Of a stretch of 64,000 nucleotides of DNA, positions 25,170 through 38,042 are shown in pieces. The translations under genes were made by a program, and so were the position numbers. Where the stretch lies: positions 2,714,431 through 2,778,430 of the forward strand of contig JANPYM010000006.1 of NCBI GenBank assembly GCA_025890175.1. The letters are read 5' to 3'. Under the pieces are notes generated by a model, which did no database searches, had not been told where the DNA came from, and saw nothing but the letters and a program-made list of their open reading frames with translations. Numbering within the stretch: position 1 is the stretch's first letter; every line of letters begins with the position of its first letter. This DNA is from Ciborinia camelliae. Taxonomy: Eukaryota; Ascomycota; Leotiomycetes; Helotiales; Sclerotiniaceae.

Positions 25170-28100
25170 AATGGCGGTGGAGGAGGAGAAGATGGCAGAT
25201 TATATTTTATTTTTGGTACCTCAAATGTGACGATCACCTTCAATTGATAGTCGAGGGGTCGCGTCAAACAATGGAAAACAAATGAGGCTGTAAAATTGAT
25301 GATCAAAACGAATTGAACACCAAAGCCTCGAATGTTTATGTTTTTTTGGGAGGGGTCGATATTATTGTACGTGTGTAGAGAGATACCGTCGTATCGTATC
25401 GTATCGTATCGTCTGCGTGTGGATGATATCGTGTTATCGACGTCGTTCAAGTAATATGATTCTGATCAGGTCTGGTCTGGTCTGGTCTGAGTGGAGTACC
25501 GGTAGGTATGTGTGGAGTTGATTCGAAAGTATATTTCGTGTTGGTGCAGCTTTGGTGTCAAACAATGATACAATGATAGTCGGATTATCCTCGATTACTC
25601 GATTACTCGATAACTCGATCACTCGATAACTCGATAGACGATAATGAAGAATAAGATCAGAGGATTGAATTCCTGGAGTACTTATTCGGTCCGTATATTC
25701 CTGTATGGCGGAGACGGGATGGTACTCATTTCATGGAGATGCGGGGGTTGAAGGATCGCGAGGTCGTATAATTGGGTGAGATATATGAGGCTGGCTGTGG
25801 AAGGTACCCGAATTCCAATTTACCTACTGTACGTACTTTTTACTTCTTTCCTCTCTTCAACGGATAACGGATTGAAAATGAAAAAGTAGTAAATTTGGTA
25901 ACTCAATCCAATCTCTTTCTCTCTTTCGCTCTCTCCGCAGTTTTTGATGTTGGGTTGAAGTTTATCGTGGAGGATTGTTTGGAGAGAATGAAGGGGAGGG
26001 GGGAAGGGAAGGGGTAGAAAACAATCAATCAATGGATGGATATGGATGGATATGGATGGTGCCAGACGGCCAGTGAAGCTTTATTAGCTTAAGCGTGTTG
26101 GTTTGATATTAAAGTGGATCCCGACGAAGTTTATGAGTGGCAGTGGCAGTTTATAGTTGATTAGGTTGGTATAAAATGTGGTTAAGTGGTTTTCATGTGT
26201 GTGGACCAGATGGATGGGTTGTAACGTGGATGTTGATTGAGTGGAGAGAAGAAAGAGGTGAGGGATGAGGGATGAGGGATGAGACTCATGAGACTCACGA
26301 AAGAGGTCTTCGTCAACGTCGAAGTCGGAAGTCGGTACAGCAGCCAAGCCAGGTAGGTTCAAATGTCAAGAGGTTTATTTTAAAGTGTGGAAATTGCAAT
26401 GAGAGGTGTGTAGCTTTGGGTGTGGTGTGGTTGGTGGGTGGAGGGTGGAGGGTGGAGGGTGGTGTGATGGTGGTGGTGGTGGTGAGTGTTGGTGAGTGTT
26501 GGTTGAATTTGTGAGAGATGTCAGAATAGACAAATGGAGGTTGTATTGAAGTATGTTTGGAGAGAAAATATGTGATGGTGGTGGTGGTGGTGGTGATCGT
26601 GTGGGTGGTGTGGGTGGAAAGTAGTTGAAGTGGGATATTGCGGAAGTGAGGGGAGGTGCGGGAGACTTTGGATGAAGATGAAGTGAAGCAAGAAGCAAGA
26701 AATGATGGATGGATGGAAGGATGAATGGATAATAATAATAATAAAAATAATAATAATACTGTAACAATAATAACCTTGAAATAATAAGACGGGGGAAAGA
26801 GGAGAAGGATTGGATTCGAGAAAAGATCTTATTATTAGTTGATCGATCGAGTATAAGTATAATAAAAGTATAAGCTGATGATAAAAAAAAGGCTTTTTCG
26901 AAAACCAATTAAAATAAAGAATTATAAAAATGAACCCTTTTGGTAGTTAATAAATAGTAGAATGGAATCCAAGACTCTAATTGATATACCGGTAATATTC
27001 CATTCATTTGGTTTTAAGCTTTTCTCATTTCTCTCTTCTCTCTTCTCTTTCCCTTTTCTCTCTTGCTTCACTATACCTAGTCCTTCCGTTTTTTCCCTCG
27101 AATCTTTCTTTGCTCTATCCTGTCTTGTGTCTTGTGTCTTGCCTTGCTTTGCCCTGCCTTGTGTTTGCCGTGCCTTCAAGGGTCTTCTCTTCTTGTTAAC
27201 AAATCAAATCAAGTGACGGGATTTTGGGTTCCTTGACACTTTTTGATAGGATGCGATATATATAAAAAAAATCAAAAGCTGTAGAACTCTTTCTTACCTT
27301 AGCTTTTTCTTCTTCAACCAAGCACGACAGGGTTTATGAGTACACGGGTATCGTAGTTAAGTAATAACTCTCCTCCGCAAAGTAACGTAGCAAATGGGCT
27401 GTGCTGTGTCAGCTCAAGGTCAGGAGTCGGGATACTCCAGTCTCCAGCTATTCTCTCCAGCTATTCTCTCCAGCTCTTCTCTCCAGCTCTTCTCTCCAGC
27501 TATTCTAATACCTCCTGTGCCTACCTGGTAAATGTCGATACTTTCCCGGTATTCGATTGGAAATATTCGACCAGAAAATAATCCAGTACACCTGACCCAA
27601 CACTCTTGTTAAGAGGAGTGATATCCCGGCCTTGACTTGATGTTGCTGCTTTCGTTGGATAATTGTGGATGTCGAATTTCGATGGCAAAGAATCTCAGAG
27701 AAGAGGTGAGGCAAATGAAATGGAAAATCAACAGCAAGATTCGAACTGGGTCAACTATCATACTTTGACATGGTATGGACGAAAGTATATGAAGTATTAG
27801 ATGATAGATCTTACCCAGTTGCAGATCCAATTTGCATCTCAGCAATAAGGTTCAACTTTTTATGTTTGGTGTAACTCGATATGGGACGGACGAAAGATGC
27901 TTAGATGAGGAGATTTCGAACTCAAAACATAATTCGATCTTCATCTAGTTAAAAGGTAGGTAGGTAACACTGGTACAAGTATCAAGGTCTCAAGCTTTAA
28001 ATAAGCATTCTATCAAGTTGGTTCTCCCTTCAAAACACATCATCACAAAGTTTTGTCCTACTCTTCTACAGTATAGACTGGAAAAGAAGTTCGAAAGTAT

Positions 28101-28299
28101 GAATATCGAGATCATCAATATCCTGAGGATATCATCGTCTCCCGAGTCCCGAGACGGCGCGCACGCTTCATACGACCATACTCTCACATCACATCTCATA
28201 TGAATATTGAAGTCTCTTAACCCAATCAGAATCAACCATTCATCTCCTTGTATCCAAAGACCAAACCTTACTATATAAATCACTAAAAAACCTATCATT
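25170..28299. other. Gene-free tract upstream of the transcription factor; many simple repeats
   Basis: About 3.1 kb without a convincing gene. Simple repeats: CGTAT (25388-25411), CTGGT (25471-25490), ACTCGATA-like (25593-25636), TGGATGGATA (26030-26055), GGTGG and GGAGGGT runs (26440-26600), TAATAATAA (26726-26760), and a pyrimidine-rich TCTCTT stretch (27020-27070). A TF gene of this type often has a long leader, so part may be 5' UTR/promoter. The 177-aa minus frame at 26375-26908 is low complexity. Confidence 0.5.
27442..27506. repeat. 13-bp tandem repeat, five units
   Basis: CTCCAGCTATTCT is repeated five times exactly in register; units 3 and 4 have C instead of A at position 9. Confidence 0.9.
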
Positions 28300-31200
28300 A
28301 TGGGCGACGCTACGGGTATTGCCATCCATCCAAGAACTTTTAAGCTTCAGAAACCAGAGACGGCTTTCAAATTCTTACACCGTCGGTTCTCGGCCGTCAG
28401 TTTTCACCAATGAAAGCATCCTTCAAACCTTATTCAGCAAAGTCATCTATCTTTCCTGTACTAGTATCGACGCCAAATTCTCACTTCTGCCTCCAAAATG
28501 GGTCGTTGCTGAAGAGAAAAGGAGAAAGCTGACGAATATTCGCGTATTACAACATACAGTAAGAGGGAAAGTTCCGTGCCAGCTTTGTTCATTCTGCCTC
28601 CAACTGTCCAACACTCATATGGATTTCATTTTTCCATTACTTTCTCTACCTAATCCTCTATACTTACAGTATTACCTTTTTCCCCAGTCAGTCTCTACCA
28701 AATCCCAAGACTCACAGTATTCATCTTGTCATCCATTCATCCATCCATCCATCTATCCATCCATTCTTTCAACGATTCCAACCAAAAAGCATTTTTTTTC
28801 CCTAACTTTAACTTTAACCTACTCTCTCTACCGTACCATACTCTTCATCCTTTTTCGGTACACCCCGAGATTTCACTAATCCCTTATTCGGATATCTCTC
28901 CGAAGTTGTCAAACCAATCGTCACTCGCACGGAGATGAGTACTAATCAGGACAATCTATCATAATATCTCGGGCGACCGATACTAAGCTAAACTAGGTAG
29001 GTACTATAAAATGCAAGGTTAAATCCTAAATCCCTCCCCCTCCAAGGTTGTGAATTATCTTATTTTTACCTATTTGGGTCAATTCAGGCGACGTAACCGA
29101 TCCATCTGATTTACAGGTGGTGGCTTTTTTTTTTCTTTTTTGCCTTTTTCCCTTTCTCCATCAATTCAAAATCAAGCCAATGCGTGCCAAGAATTCTTCG
29201 CGTCTTCTATTTCATTTATGAGGCTGCTGATCTCTGTCCTATCTTTTCCCCTTCGGTCGATTCAAAAGTGGTTGGGGTAGATATTGAAGTTACATCGTCG
29301 ATTCGTCGCAGGATGGATTGAACCTGGCAATGCAGACTGCGCAGTACATATTGTAGAGTTAGAGTAAAAGGTTTAAGGATCGTTCGATGGATTGTTTACC
29401 TTGGTATACTTCTTGCTGCACGACGATACTGTACTGTACGTAAGGATTGCTCAATCAATCAATCTATCGATCAATCTATTGTCCGCACCTGGGAATTTCG
29501 CACAACATATACTCATGGATGGTTACTGGGTTGGAACTTATCTTCTTTCGCTTTCGCCTCAAGTAAAGTGATTGTTACTATTTCCAGTACAGTCCTGTAA
29601 CTCTTCTTGTACGACGATTCGTATGGAGCACATACATACATACATACATATATACATACATATCATTTAACCAATACAATCCAATTCAATCCAATACACA
29701 TACATTCAGATATGCAAGCATGGAAAAATCACCAACCAACTACAGTCCGATCAACTAGTACAGTGCATGCCATGTCATGTCATGTCCTGTCATGTCATGC
29801 TATGCCATGCATACTATACTCGGAAAACATCAAATTATCACCCTACCTACCTACCTCTCTACCCTACCTAAACCTAACCTAACCTATCCTATCCTAACCT
29901 TACCTGCTCTGTCAGAGTGACACAAATCAGGCACCATACATACCATGCCATGTTCTAATAAAATGATCATCACTCACTAGGTATGGTATGGTATAGTATC
30001 CCCTCACCGGGAACATAGCTATAGGTAATAGGTATAGGATAGGACCACAGCTATAGGTACCTAACTACTATATCCAAATCAATAAATAAAATGCCTGCAC
30101 TGCACAGTCTATCTGCAATTAACTGCCCTGCCTATCAATTGCACCTAACTGCAAACACCCATTTACATTTACATTTTACATGCATTTACATTACTATTTC
30201 ACTCTCTCACTCATCGTACTGTATTGTACTATCCCCATTCCGATCATGCAATCGATAAATGTTTATCGACTCGTGTGATACGAATGACGAATGACTCAAT
30301 CCAATAAAAACCTCCAATCTAATCCCATCCCATCGCATCGTCGCTAAAATAGACTGAATAGAATAGTATAGGCAGATATTCCGAGTTATATATGTATGTA
30401 TCCATGATATGATATAATATCATATGGTCCTCGAAGTCTCGAATATACGATTCCGAGTTTTAGGTTAGGTTAGGTAGGTTGGGTACGGTATATGGATGGG
30501 TAAGGCAAGGCAAGGAAGGCTACATACATATATGATAGTCTGTCTAGTCTAATCTGGTCCAATCTTGGATGAAAAAAATTCATGAAAGAATCTACGATGC
30601 GAAGGGGGAAAGAAAATAGTTTACAGAGTTTCAGGGCGATCAATTGATGCGAGAAATTGCATTGAATGGATTGAAAATCTTTCTTCCGTCGGGATTTTGG
30701 ATTTTGGATTTTGGGCAAGGTAGGTATTTTTTTGGTATCGTATAGGGTTTATGGACTATGGGCAAGGTAGGTATTTTTTTGGTATCGTATAGGGTTTATG
30801 GACTATGGGCTATGGGCTATTTGTGATGATTTTATTATTCGTCTATATATATACATACATTACTTGATGAGGAGGTAGGTAGGCAGGTAGGTATAAACTT
30901 CCGATGAATCCGAATCGAGTGTCTCTTTCCACTTGAGGGAGAAGAGGAGAGAAGAACAGAAGCTTATACATTATTATTATTACGATTATTATGACTATTA
31001 TTATCTAGACAGAAAGTATTACCTACCTACACCATACATCACAAGTTTTCCTCAAAAAAATGCAAATGTAAACTTATCTACCTAGGTAGGGAAGGAAGAT
31101 CTATCTCACTGTAAAATGTAGATATCTACCTAGGTATCTAATCTACCTATCCATCACATGATGATCCGAACATCCAAATTCTTGGAAATACATACCACAC

Positions 31201-31790
31201 GGTAGGATACATATACAGATATAGATATAGATAGTTAGATAGGACAAACACAAACACAAAGAAACCCATCAATCTCGCACACATCTCGCGCACATTATCT
31301 GCATGACAGACAAGGTCAAGTCTAGTTATCACGACACGACACAACACAACACGACACGACCCGAACGGAAGGAAAAAAAGGACCGAAACCCACGCTCGCT
31401 CTTGTCTTTTGGGGGGAGGGCGTTCGATGGGAAAAATGGAAGAATGCGGAGAACCTTCTAATGCTTCCATGATGCGGAGAAAGAACTCCTGCTTTGGATG
31501 GATGTTACGAGCGAGCAACCTTCTAGAGCACAGATTGACTGACTAGACTGATTGGATTGCATTGGGAATTGGAATTGAAAGTTGGACGAGCCTCATGATC
31601 AGATCGATCTGAGTCTTTTTTTGACATACATATGTACATAGGTACCTATAGTACGTGAATGTGAATCGTTTTCTGGGGAAATTCTTGGGATGGGGGGGAA
31701 AGGAATGAATGAATGAATCGAAGTATTAAGGTCGGTGTACCATGTATTAGGTATTAGGTATGAATTCATCTAAACCACCTAATAATTACT
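28300..31790. other. Gene-poor, microsatellite-rich tract (left part)
   Basis: A 37-codon frame begins ATG 28300 after a TATATAAAT box (about 28273) and ends at TGA near 28410; an overlapping 186-aa frame (28319-28879) becomes low complexity. Neither is convincing. Repeats include CATCCATC (28730-28765), CATA (29633-29662), ATGTC (29772-29800), CCTACCTAC (29842-29855), CTAACC (29870-29900), TTATTA (30970-30985), CTACCTAGGTAGG (31078-31090) and CACGACACAA (31330-31360). Confidence 0.5.
30713..30806. repeat. Perfect 47-bp tandem duplication
   Basis: Two identical 47-bp units, 30713-30759 and 30760-30806, starting GGGCAAGGTAGGTATT and ending GGACTAT, then two extra GGGCTAT units. Perfect identity implies recent origin. 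Confidence 0.95.
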
Positions 31791-31855
31791 TGTTGATATA
31801 AAATAGTTCTACATACACTAGCTCGATACACAACAATAACAAGTTCAATATTACT
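31791..31855 (+). repeat. Left arm of a ~65-bp inverted repeat (begins TGTTGATATA)
   Basis: Its reverse complement matches 37422-37490: 27 bp at the outer end are identical (TGTTGATATAAAATAG then TTCTACATACA), then a 4-bp indel, then a shared CTCGATA..CAATAACAAG block and AATATTACT. The TG...CA outer ends resemble LTR termini. The arms lie 1.5 kb and 0.9 kb outside the transposon. Confidence 0.8.
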
Positions 31856-33394
31856 GCAGTTTGATTGTTGGGTTAATAGATAGATATTTTTTATGGGAAC
31901 ACTTTTTTCCGACAACGATCGCTGGTTTCTCCGGCCGAGTCCTCTCGCTCCGTCTCCAATCTTTTTCAAAATCTGGATCAATAGAGAGAGTGTGTTTGTT
32001 TTCCTCATCTCACGTGTACGTATATCTTCATCATTTCCCATTTTTTCCCATTTTTTCCCCTTGGCATATCTATATATTGGCACATGTGATTGATAGAAAG
32101 ATATACAAATCCGACAAGACAAGACGGTCGGAATAACTTCTTCCCTATCGTCTCATTCGTTTACTTCATCCATCCCATCCATCGTTTCCTTTCAATCTCC
32201 CATGCCATACCATTCTTTTCCCCACACTCCTCATCTCATCTCATGTCATGTCATGTCATGCGCCCCTTTCTCCCGAGCTCTGTTCCTGGATTTTGGCCCC
32301 AACCGATCCTATCCTAACCTACATTTGATCAAAGTTTTGTCTCCAGACCTACTTGGGATTTGCTTTCCAGTGACTGACTGACTGACTGACTGTTATCAAA
32401 ATGATTAATCATTCATTCATTCATTCATTCCGCTATTCTATGTAATTCTCAGGTCCTTCCTGTCTTGGGGTCAGGAGATCATTTTGATGTCTGTCTGTCT
32501 GCATCATATCATGATTCATTACCTGTAGTTTCTGATTCCTTGGGAATGCAAGTGGTAAATGTAAAATTTGGTACACTTACACCTTTTGAGAAAATAAGAG
32601 AAGGGTAATCTGGAGATGCAGGTGTTGGTGCTGATGTTGGTATGTATGGAGATTGGATTGGATAGGATAGGAGAGGATAGGATAGATTGAGATTCCTTCC
32701 TTCATCTCCACAATCAATTACCCCGGATCACGCCCCCTTTCCTCTCATTCTCCTCTCCGCATTATTTTTCTCCCGTGCTAAGTCTGGTAGGTTTGGGTCA
32801 GGGTCTATGTCTGGAAATCCCCAATTTATTGGTTTGGGTTGTGGCTCGGTTCGGTTGGGTTGAGTTGGTGATTTGATGCAGGTATGGTATAGTGCTGGTA
32901 GGTAGGAGTTTACCCCACAATCTTGTTCACTTGTTCACTCACCTAGGACTTTCCTTGTTTTGTACCACGCCAGATATACTATCTTCTCCGTGTCCCTCCG
33001 TGTTTTTTGATTCCGTACTCAGGACATTCCCATGTCCATCTGATATTCCTCCGTGTTTTTATCCCCTACATTCACATCCACGTCTACTACCCAGTAAGTA
33101 CATCAGATCAACATCAATACAATCCTCGGTACCCTTTCCGAACGAACTTTCCTTTTCCCATTTCTCTCTCTCTTATTCGTCATTCTATCTACCTATATCT
33201 ACCTATCCCAGGCCCGGTATCTAGTCCGCCCGTCCATCCGTTCATCCGTCCGTTCTCAATTTCACACTTTGCGCCGCTTATTATCCTCATGCTTATGCTT
33301 ATGCTTACCGACTTTAGCTTGTGGTCAGACTTGATCAGCATGGGGTCCCCGGATTTCTTTTACTCCACATGTGGGGGTATATCTAGTGATCAAA
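31856..33394. other. Gene-free flank left of the transposon
   Basis: About 1.5 kb; pyrimidine-rich stretches (32140-32230), CTGACTGA (32371-32390), CATTCATT (32412-32430) and ATGCTTATGC (33289-33306) repeats. No gene is supported. Confidence 0.5.
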
Positions 33395-33396
33395 TA

Positions 33397-36300
33397 CACC
33401 AAATTTTATAACGTATGTTCAAAACATAACTTTTTAATATTTTCACTTAAGTATTTTAAAATAATTTTTTAAAGCTTTAATATTTATATTAATTAATAAT
33501 AATTTTATAATTAGATTTTTAAATAATTTAATAAATATATTAAATTAAAATTAAAATTTAATTTATTATTTTAATAATATATAAAGTTTTTAAAATACTT
33601 TTTAATATTTATATTATAAATTCTAATAAAATTGATTATATATTAATAAATTATAAAAAATTTATTATTTTAAATTTTTATAAAATAATTATTATATTTT
33701 ATAATATTATTATAAAAATAATTAAAAGATATTTAAATTATATTTAAAAGGGTAAATTTAAAAAAAAGTTTTTTGAAAATTTAATTAATATTATAATTTT
33801 TAAAATAAATAAAATAATTAATAAAATTTATAATAAATTATTATAATTATATTAAAATAAAATTATAAAGTTTTTTTAAAAAATATTTAATATAAAAATT
33901 AATTAATTAATAATTTATAAAATAATTAAAAAAATTAATTTTATTTATAAATAATTAATAATAAAAATAATTTAAAAAAATATAAAGTTAAAAAATGATT
34001 AAATAAATAAAATATAATTTTTTTAATAAAATTAGATTATTTATATTAATAAATTAAATAGTAATAATTATATTAATAATTACAAATATAAATATAATTG
34101 AAAAAACATTAAAATAAAAATATAAAGATAATTAATAAATTATACAAAAATTTTGATATTATTAATATATATAATTAAAAGTTATATTATATTAATTATC
34201 TTTTTAGATATTTTTAATATAAATATTTTTTATAATTTTATTATTAAAAATATTTTATCTATATATAATCTATATTTTAGCCTATAATTTATTATTATAA
34301 TAAATAATATTTCGGTTTATTATATTTTTGTAAATAAAATTAAAAAAGTGGCAATAAATTATAAAATTTTAATTCGATATTTTTTATTATATTTTTTTGA
34401 TTTATATTTAATTAAATTAAGTTTTAAAAATTTAAAAAGTTTTATATATTAAAATTATTATATTAAATATTTTAAATATTATATTTATTAATATTTTTTT
34501 AAATAAATTATTAAAAAAAATTGTATTAATATAAAAACAATTATAAGGATAAAGACATATTTTTTGAATTATAAAATTTATTTATAATATTTTTTTTATT
34601 AAATTAAATTAAATTTTTAGTTTATATAATTATTATTTATTAAATATAAATATTTATTTTTTATTATTTATAAATTATTAATTTTTTAATTTTAAAAAAA
34701 TATTAAATATATTTTTTTATTATTATTCTTTATAATATATTTTAAAAATATTTTTTTTTTTTTAATATCTATTAATATTTTAATTAATATATTTAGAAAA
34801 AAAATATTATTAATAATTTTTAATTATTTTAAAATAAAAAATTCTTTATAAATTAATTTTATAATATTATTAATTATTTTTTATTAAATAATATTTATTA
34901 TTTTTGTATTTAATTATTTTTTATATTTTTATAATAATAAAGATTTTTTTTTTATATATATTAATAAAAAAATGGGGGTTTTAAAGTTTTTTTGAAATAA
35001 TAAAATAATAAATTAATTATTCTATATTTATAATAAATAGAATAATAATATAAAAAAAAATAATTATTAATAATAGATTTAAAATAAAGGTTAAAAATAT
35101 TATTATTATAAAAGGAATTAATAAATATTAATAATAAATTATGAAATTGAAATGGGGATAAAAGTGAAAAAAGGCTTTTCCTTTTTTTTATTATTATAAA
35201 TTTTAAGTTATTATAGATTCCATTTATTAGCCCATTTTATTATTTATATATATAATAATAATTTTAATATTATATTTTTTTTTTTATAAAAAATATATTT
35301 TTTTTATTTAAATTATTTATTAATTAATATTGTATAATATTGTTTTGTAATAGAAATCCAATATATACAATTATAATTGAAATATTTGTATTTTGTATAT
35401 TTTTAATGTTTAAAAATTTTATATTAATATTTTTTTATTTTAAAATTTTCTTTTTTTTAAATATTTATTTTTTTTAATTGCTTTTTTATTATAATATTAT
35501 GCCTAATTCTTTTCTTCTCTTTTTTCTTTTTATCCTTTAATTTTTTTTATTTATTATTATTTGTTTTAAAACTTAAATCTAATTTTGTATGTTATATATA
35601 CTTTTTTTTGAAATTCGAGGCCTTTTTTAATAAAAGGGATAATTATACATTTTTCACGAAAAATATAATATATTTTTACTTTAGCAATATTCTAATATTT
35701 TTTATTAAAATGTTTTTAAATATATAGATTATATAAAATATCCTTTTATTATTTTTAATTAATAATATTATTAAATTTGTTTTTATTATTTTTTGTTAAT
35801 TTAGTAAAAATAATCCATTTTTGTAATATCAATTTATTTACTAATAATATATATTTTAGATCTATCCAATTATTTATTTTTTCTTATATTTTGTAATTAA
35901 AATCGTTTTAATTCTTTTAAAAAAAATTATTTATATTAATAATCTTATAAATAACTAAATAAAGCTTTTTATTTACAAATTAATTAAAAGCAAATTTATA
36001 ATATATTTTGTTTATAATATTCTTTATTTTCGGATTAAATATAGATTTACAAGAAGGAAAAGTTTAATAACAAGATGTTAATATATTAAATCTAAATTTA
36101 ATCTTAATAAAAAAGATATTTGAAAAAGAAAAAAGAAAAGGAAAAAGTAGTGATAGCAAAAGCAACAAAAGCTTTATCATTTTTTATTGTATTCTTTATA
36201 GATCGTATATTTTTCAAAAAAAGTTCTTTACATTTTTAAAAAATAAAAATAATAATAATTAATAAAAACAAAGGCGTTTATTTTTAAAATAAGATTTTTT

Positions 36301-36545
36301 TAATAAACTTATAAATACAAATAGATTTTTTAAAAATAAAAAAAAATAAATCCATTTTTTTAATAAAGTGTTTTACTTTTCTAATCTTTGCAACCATTTT
36401 GTATCAAAAATTAATTAAATTAAAATAATAATGGTGAAAATATAAATAATGAAATTATAATTAAAACTAAAAATGGGTTTGTTTAAAAAAAAATCTGTTT
36501 AAGCACTAAAAGTCATGTTTTGGACACACGTTATGAAATTTGGTG
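33397..36545. mobile_element. RIP-degraded TIR DNA transposon, 3.15 kb
   Basis: An almost pure A/T block bounded by terminal inverted repeats: 33397-33430 and 36512-36545, 34 bp, 30 identical, starting CACCAAATTT. The match continues inward another ~11 bp allowing C/T and G/A changes. All four differences are transitions (T for C, A for G in the left arm). The ends are flanked by TA (33395-33396 and 36546-36547), the Tc1/mariner/pogo-type target duplication. No reading frame survives. Composition and transition pattern are as expected from repeat-induced point mutation. Which superfamily it belongs to cannot be said from the remnant; length is greater than usual Fot1-like elements (~1.8-2.2 kb), so an insertion inside or another TA-targeting family is possible. 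Confidence 0.85.
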
Positions 36546-36547
36546 TA

Positions 36548-37421
36548 CCCCTACCTAGGGTTCAGATGTCATGTCATGTACCCCGGATCCGGATAATCGA
36601 AAAGGCCCGATGATCAATTGGAAAACTCGGAACGGAATGGAAAAATGTTTTTGGTTTCTTACCTCAACTTTACTTTGTTGGGAGGGTTTGATGTGATATG
36701 ATCTGATCTGAGCGGATTTGATCTCATGTTTTCTTGCACTGGATTTGGATTTGGATTTGGATTTTGATTATGATCTCTTTTCCATGAGATTTATAGATGC
36801 GTCTGGAATTGAATGGAATAGATCATATCAGATCAGATCAGACCAGATCTCCTGACAGAATTTAGTTTGACTTGGTTTCAAACTGGAAAACTGGGAGATG
36901 ACAACATGAAATTTATATGTTATGGCGCTAATCGCGGAACTGAACTTGAACTCTGGAGTCTTTTCTACGTACGTACCTCCTAGGTAGGTAGATTTTGACT
37001 AACTACCTGCCTCTCTAATGATCACGGAGGGAGGGAGGGGGATATCCTTTTTGATATTTCCCCATATCATTCTATCCCACTCCATAAATAATTCGGAAGT
37101 TGCAATCCGCGCCGAAGTATTAGCATAATCATTTTTCCCCATCTTTTTTCCCCGTCTTTTTTCCCATGTCACTACCCTTAGGCTGTTTACAAAATGTTTT
37201 TTCTTTGCTTCTACAGAGATTATATCATCTGCCCGGGGTCGGAGCTATAATATGAGAGAGAGATTAGATTCAAGTCACGGTCCAAGTCACGGCTTAGGAG
37301 TTGGTTGGATCCTGACCCCTTAGCGAACAATCATAAGGGTGGTTGGGATTTTTTATTATTTCTATTTCATCGTGTATTCCATCGTCTTGTCTTGTTTACA
37401 GGATTGGTAATGGTGATAAAA
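36548..37421. other. Gene-free flank right of the transposon
   Basis: Starts CCCCTACCTAGGG beside the element. Contains GATCTGATCTGA (36700-36720) and its mirror-like TCAGATCAGATC (36825-36840), GGATTTGGATTT (36741-36762), CCTCCTAGGTAGG (36977-36989) and CCCCATCTTTTTTCCCC (37137-37153). No gene. Confidence 0.5.
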
Positions 37422-37490
37422 ATAGTAATATTTCTTGTTATTATTGTTTATCGAGCTAGTTAGTGTATGTAGAACTATTTTATATCAACA
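37422..37490 (-). repeat. Right arm of the ~65-bp inverted repeat
   Basis: Reverse-complement partner of 31791-31855; ends ATTTTATATCAACA. It has a 4-bp insertion (TTAG) relative to the left arm and a few substitutions. Confidence 0.8.
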
Positions 37491-37746
37491 ATATTTATAA
37501 ATGATACATAATCTCGAAATATCTATCTATCTATATATCAAGATACATATAGTATCTACAATATAATATATAAATCATTCACGATATTATAACGGAGTTG
37601 AATATCAAAGTGATGAATGGCTATTTCATATATGAGGATTTTGTAAGTTTTAAGAGTCTCTTATGGGACTTGAGCGTGGGACGGGACTTGACTTGATGAT
37701 GCTTTGATAGTTGGCAAGGTACCTATATATCAGTAGGTAGAGAATA

Positions 37747-37899
37747 AGAAAAAGGAAAAGAAGAAGGAGAAGGAGAAGGAAAAGGAGAAAAAGAAAGAGA
37801 AGAAAAAGAAAAAGAAGGAAAAGAAGAAAGAAAAAAAGAAAAAAAAGGAGAAGGAAAAAAAGAAAAAAAAAAAAAAAAAAAAAAAAAAANNNNNNNNNN

Positions 37900-37937
<38 letters not shown>

Positions 37938-38042
37938 AAAAAAAGAAGAAGAAGAAAAAGAAAGAAAAAGAAAAAAAGAAGGAGAAGGAAAAGGAAAAGA
38001 AGAAGAAGAAGGAGAAGGAGAAGGAGAAGGGAGAAGGGAGAA
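37747..38042 (+). repeat. ~295-bp pure purine (A/G) tract with an embedded 10-N gap
   Basis: Every called base between 37747 and about 38042 is A or G: AAGAAG and GAGAAG motifs grading into poly-A on both sides of Ns at 37890-37899. The true length is uncertain because of the gap in the homopolymer. Confidence 0.9.

Noticed and set aside
26375..26908. 177-aa minus-strand frame, Tyr/Ser/Pro-rich
   Set aside because: Low-complexity tracts of TAT/CCA codons mirror simple repeats; no domain and no conserved-looking segments.
28319..28879. 186-aa plus frame
   Set aside because: Becomes repeats (HPSIHPSI, LTLTLTY) from CATCC and CTTTA microsatellites; start is weak.
33397..36545. Centromere or mitochondrial DNA insert
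   Set aside because: Matching inverted ends with TA target duplication identify a transposon; no mitochondrial gene motif is seen.
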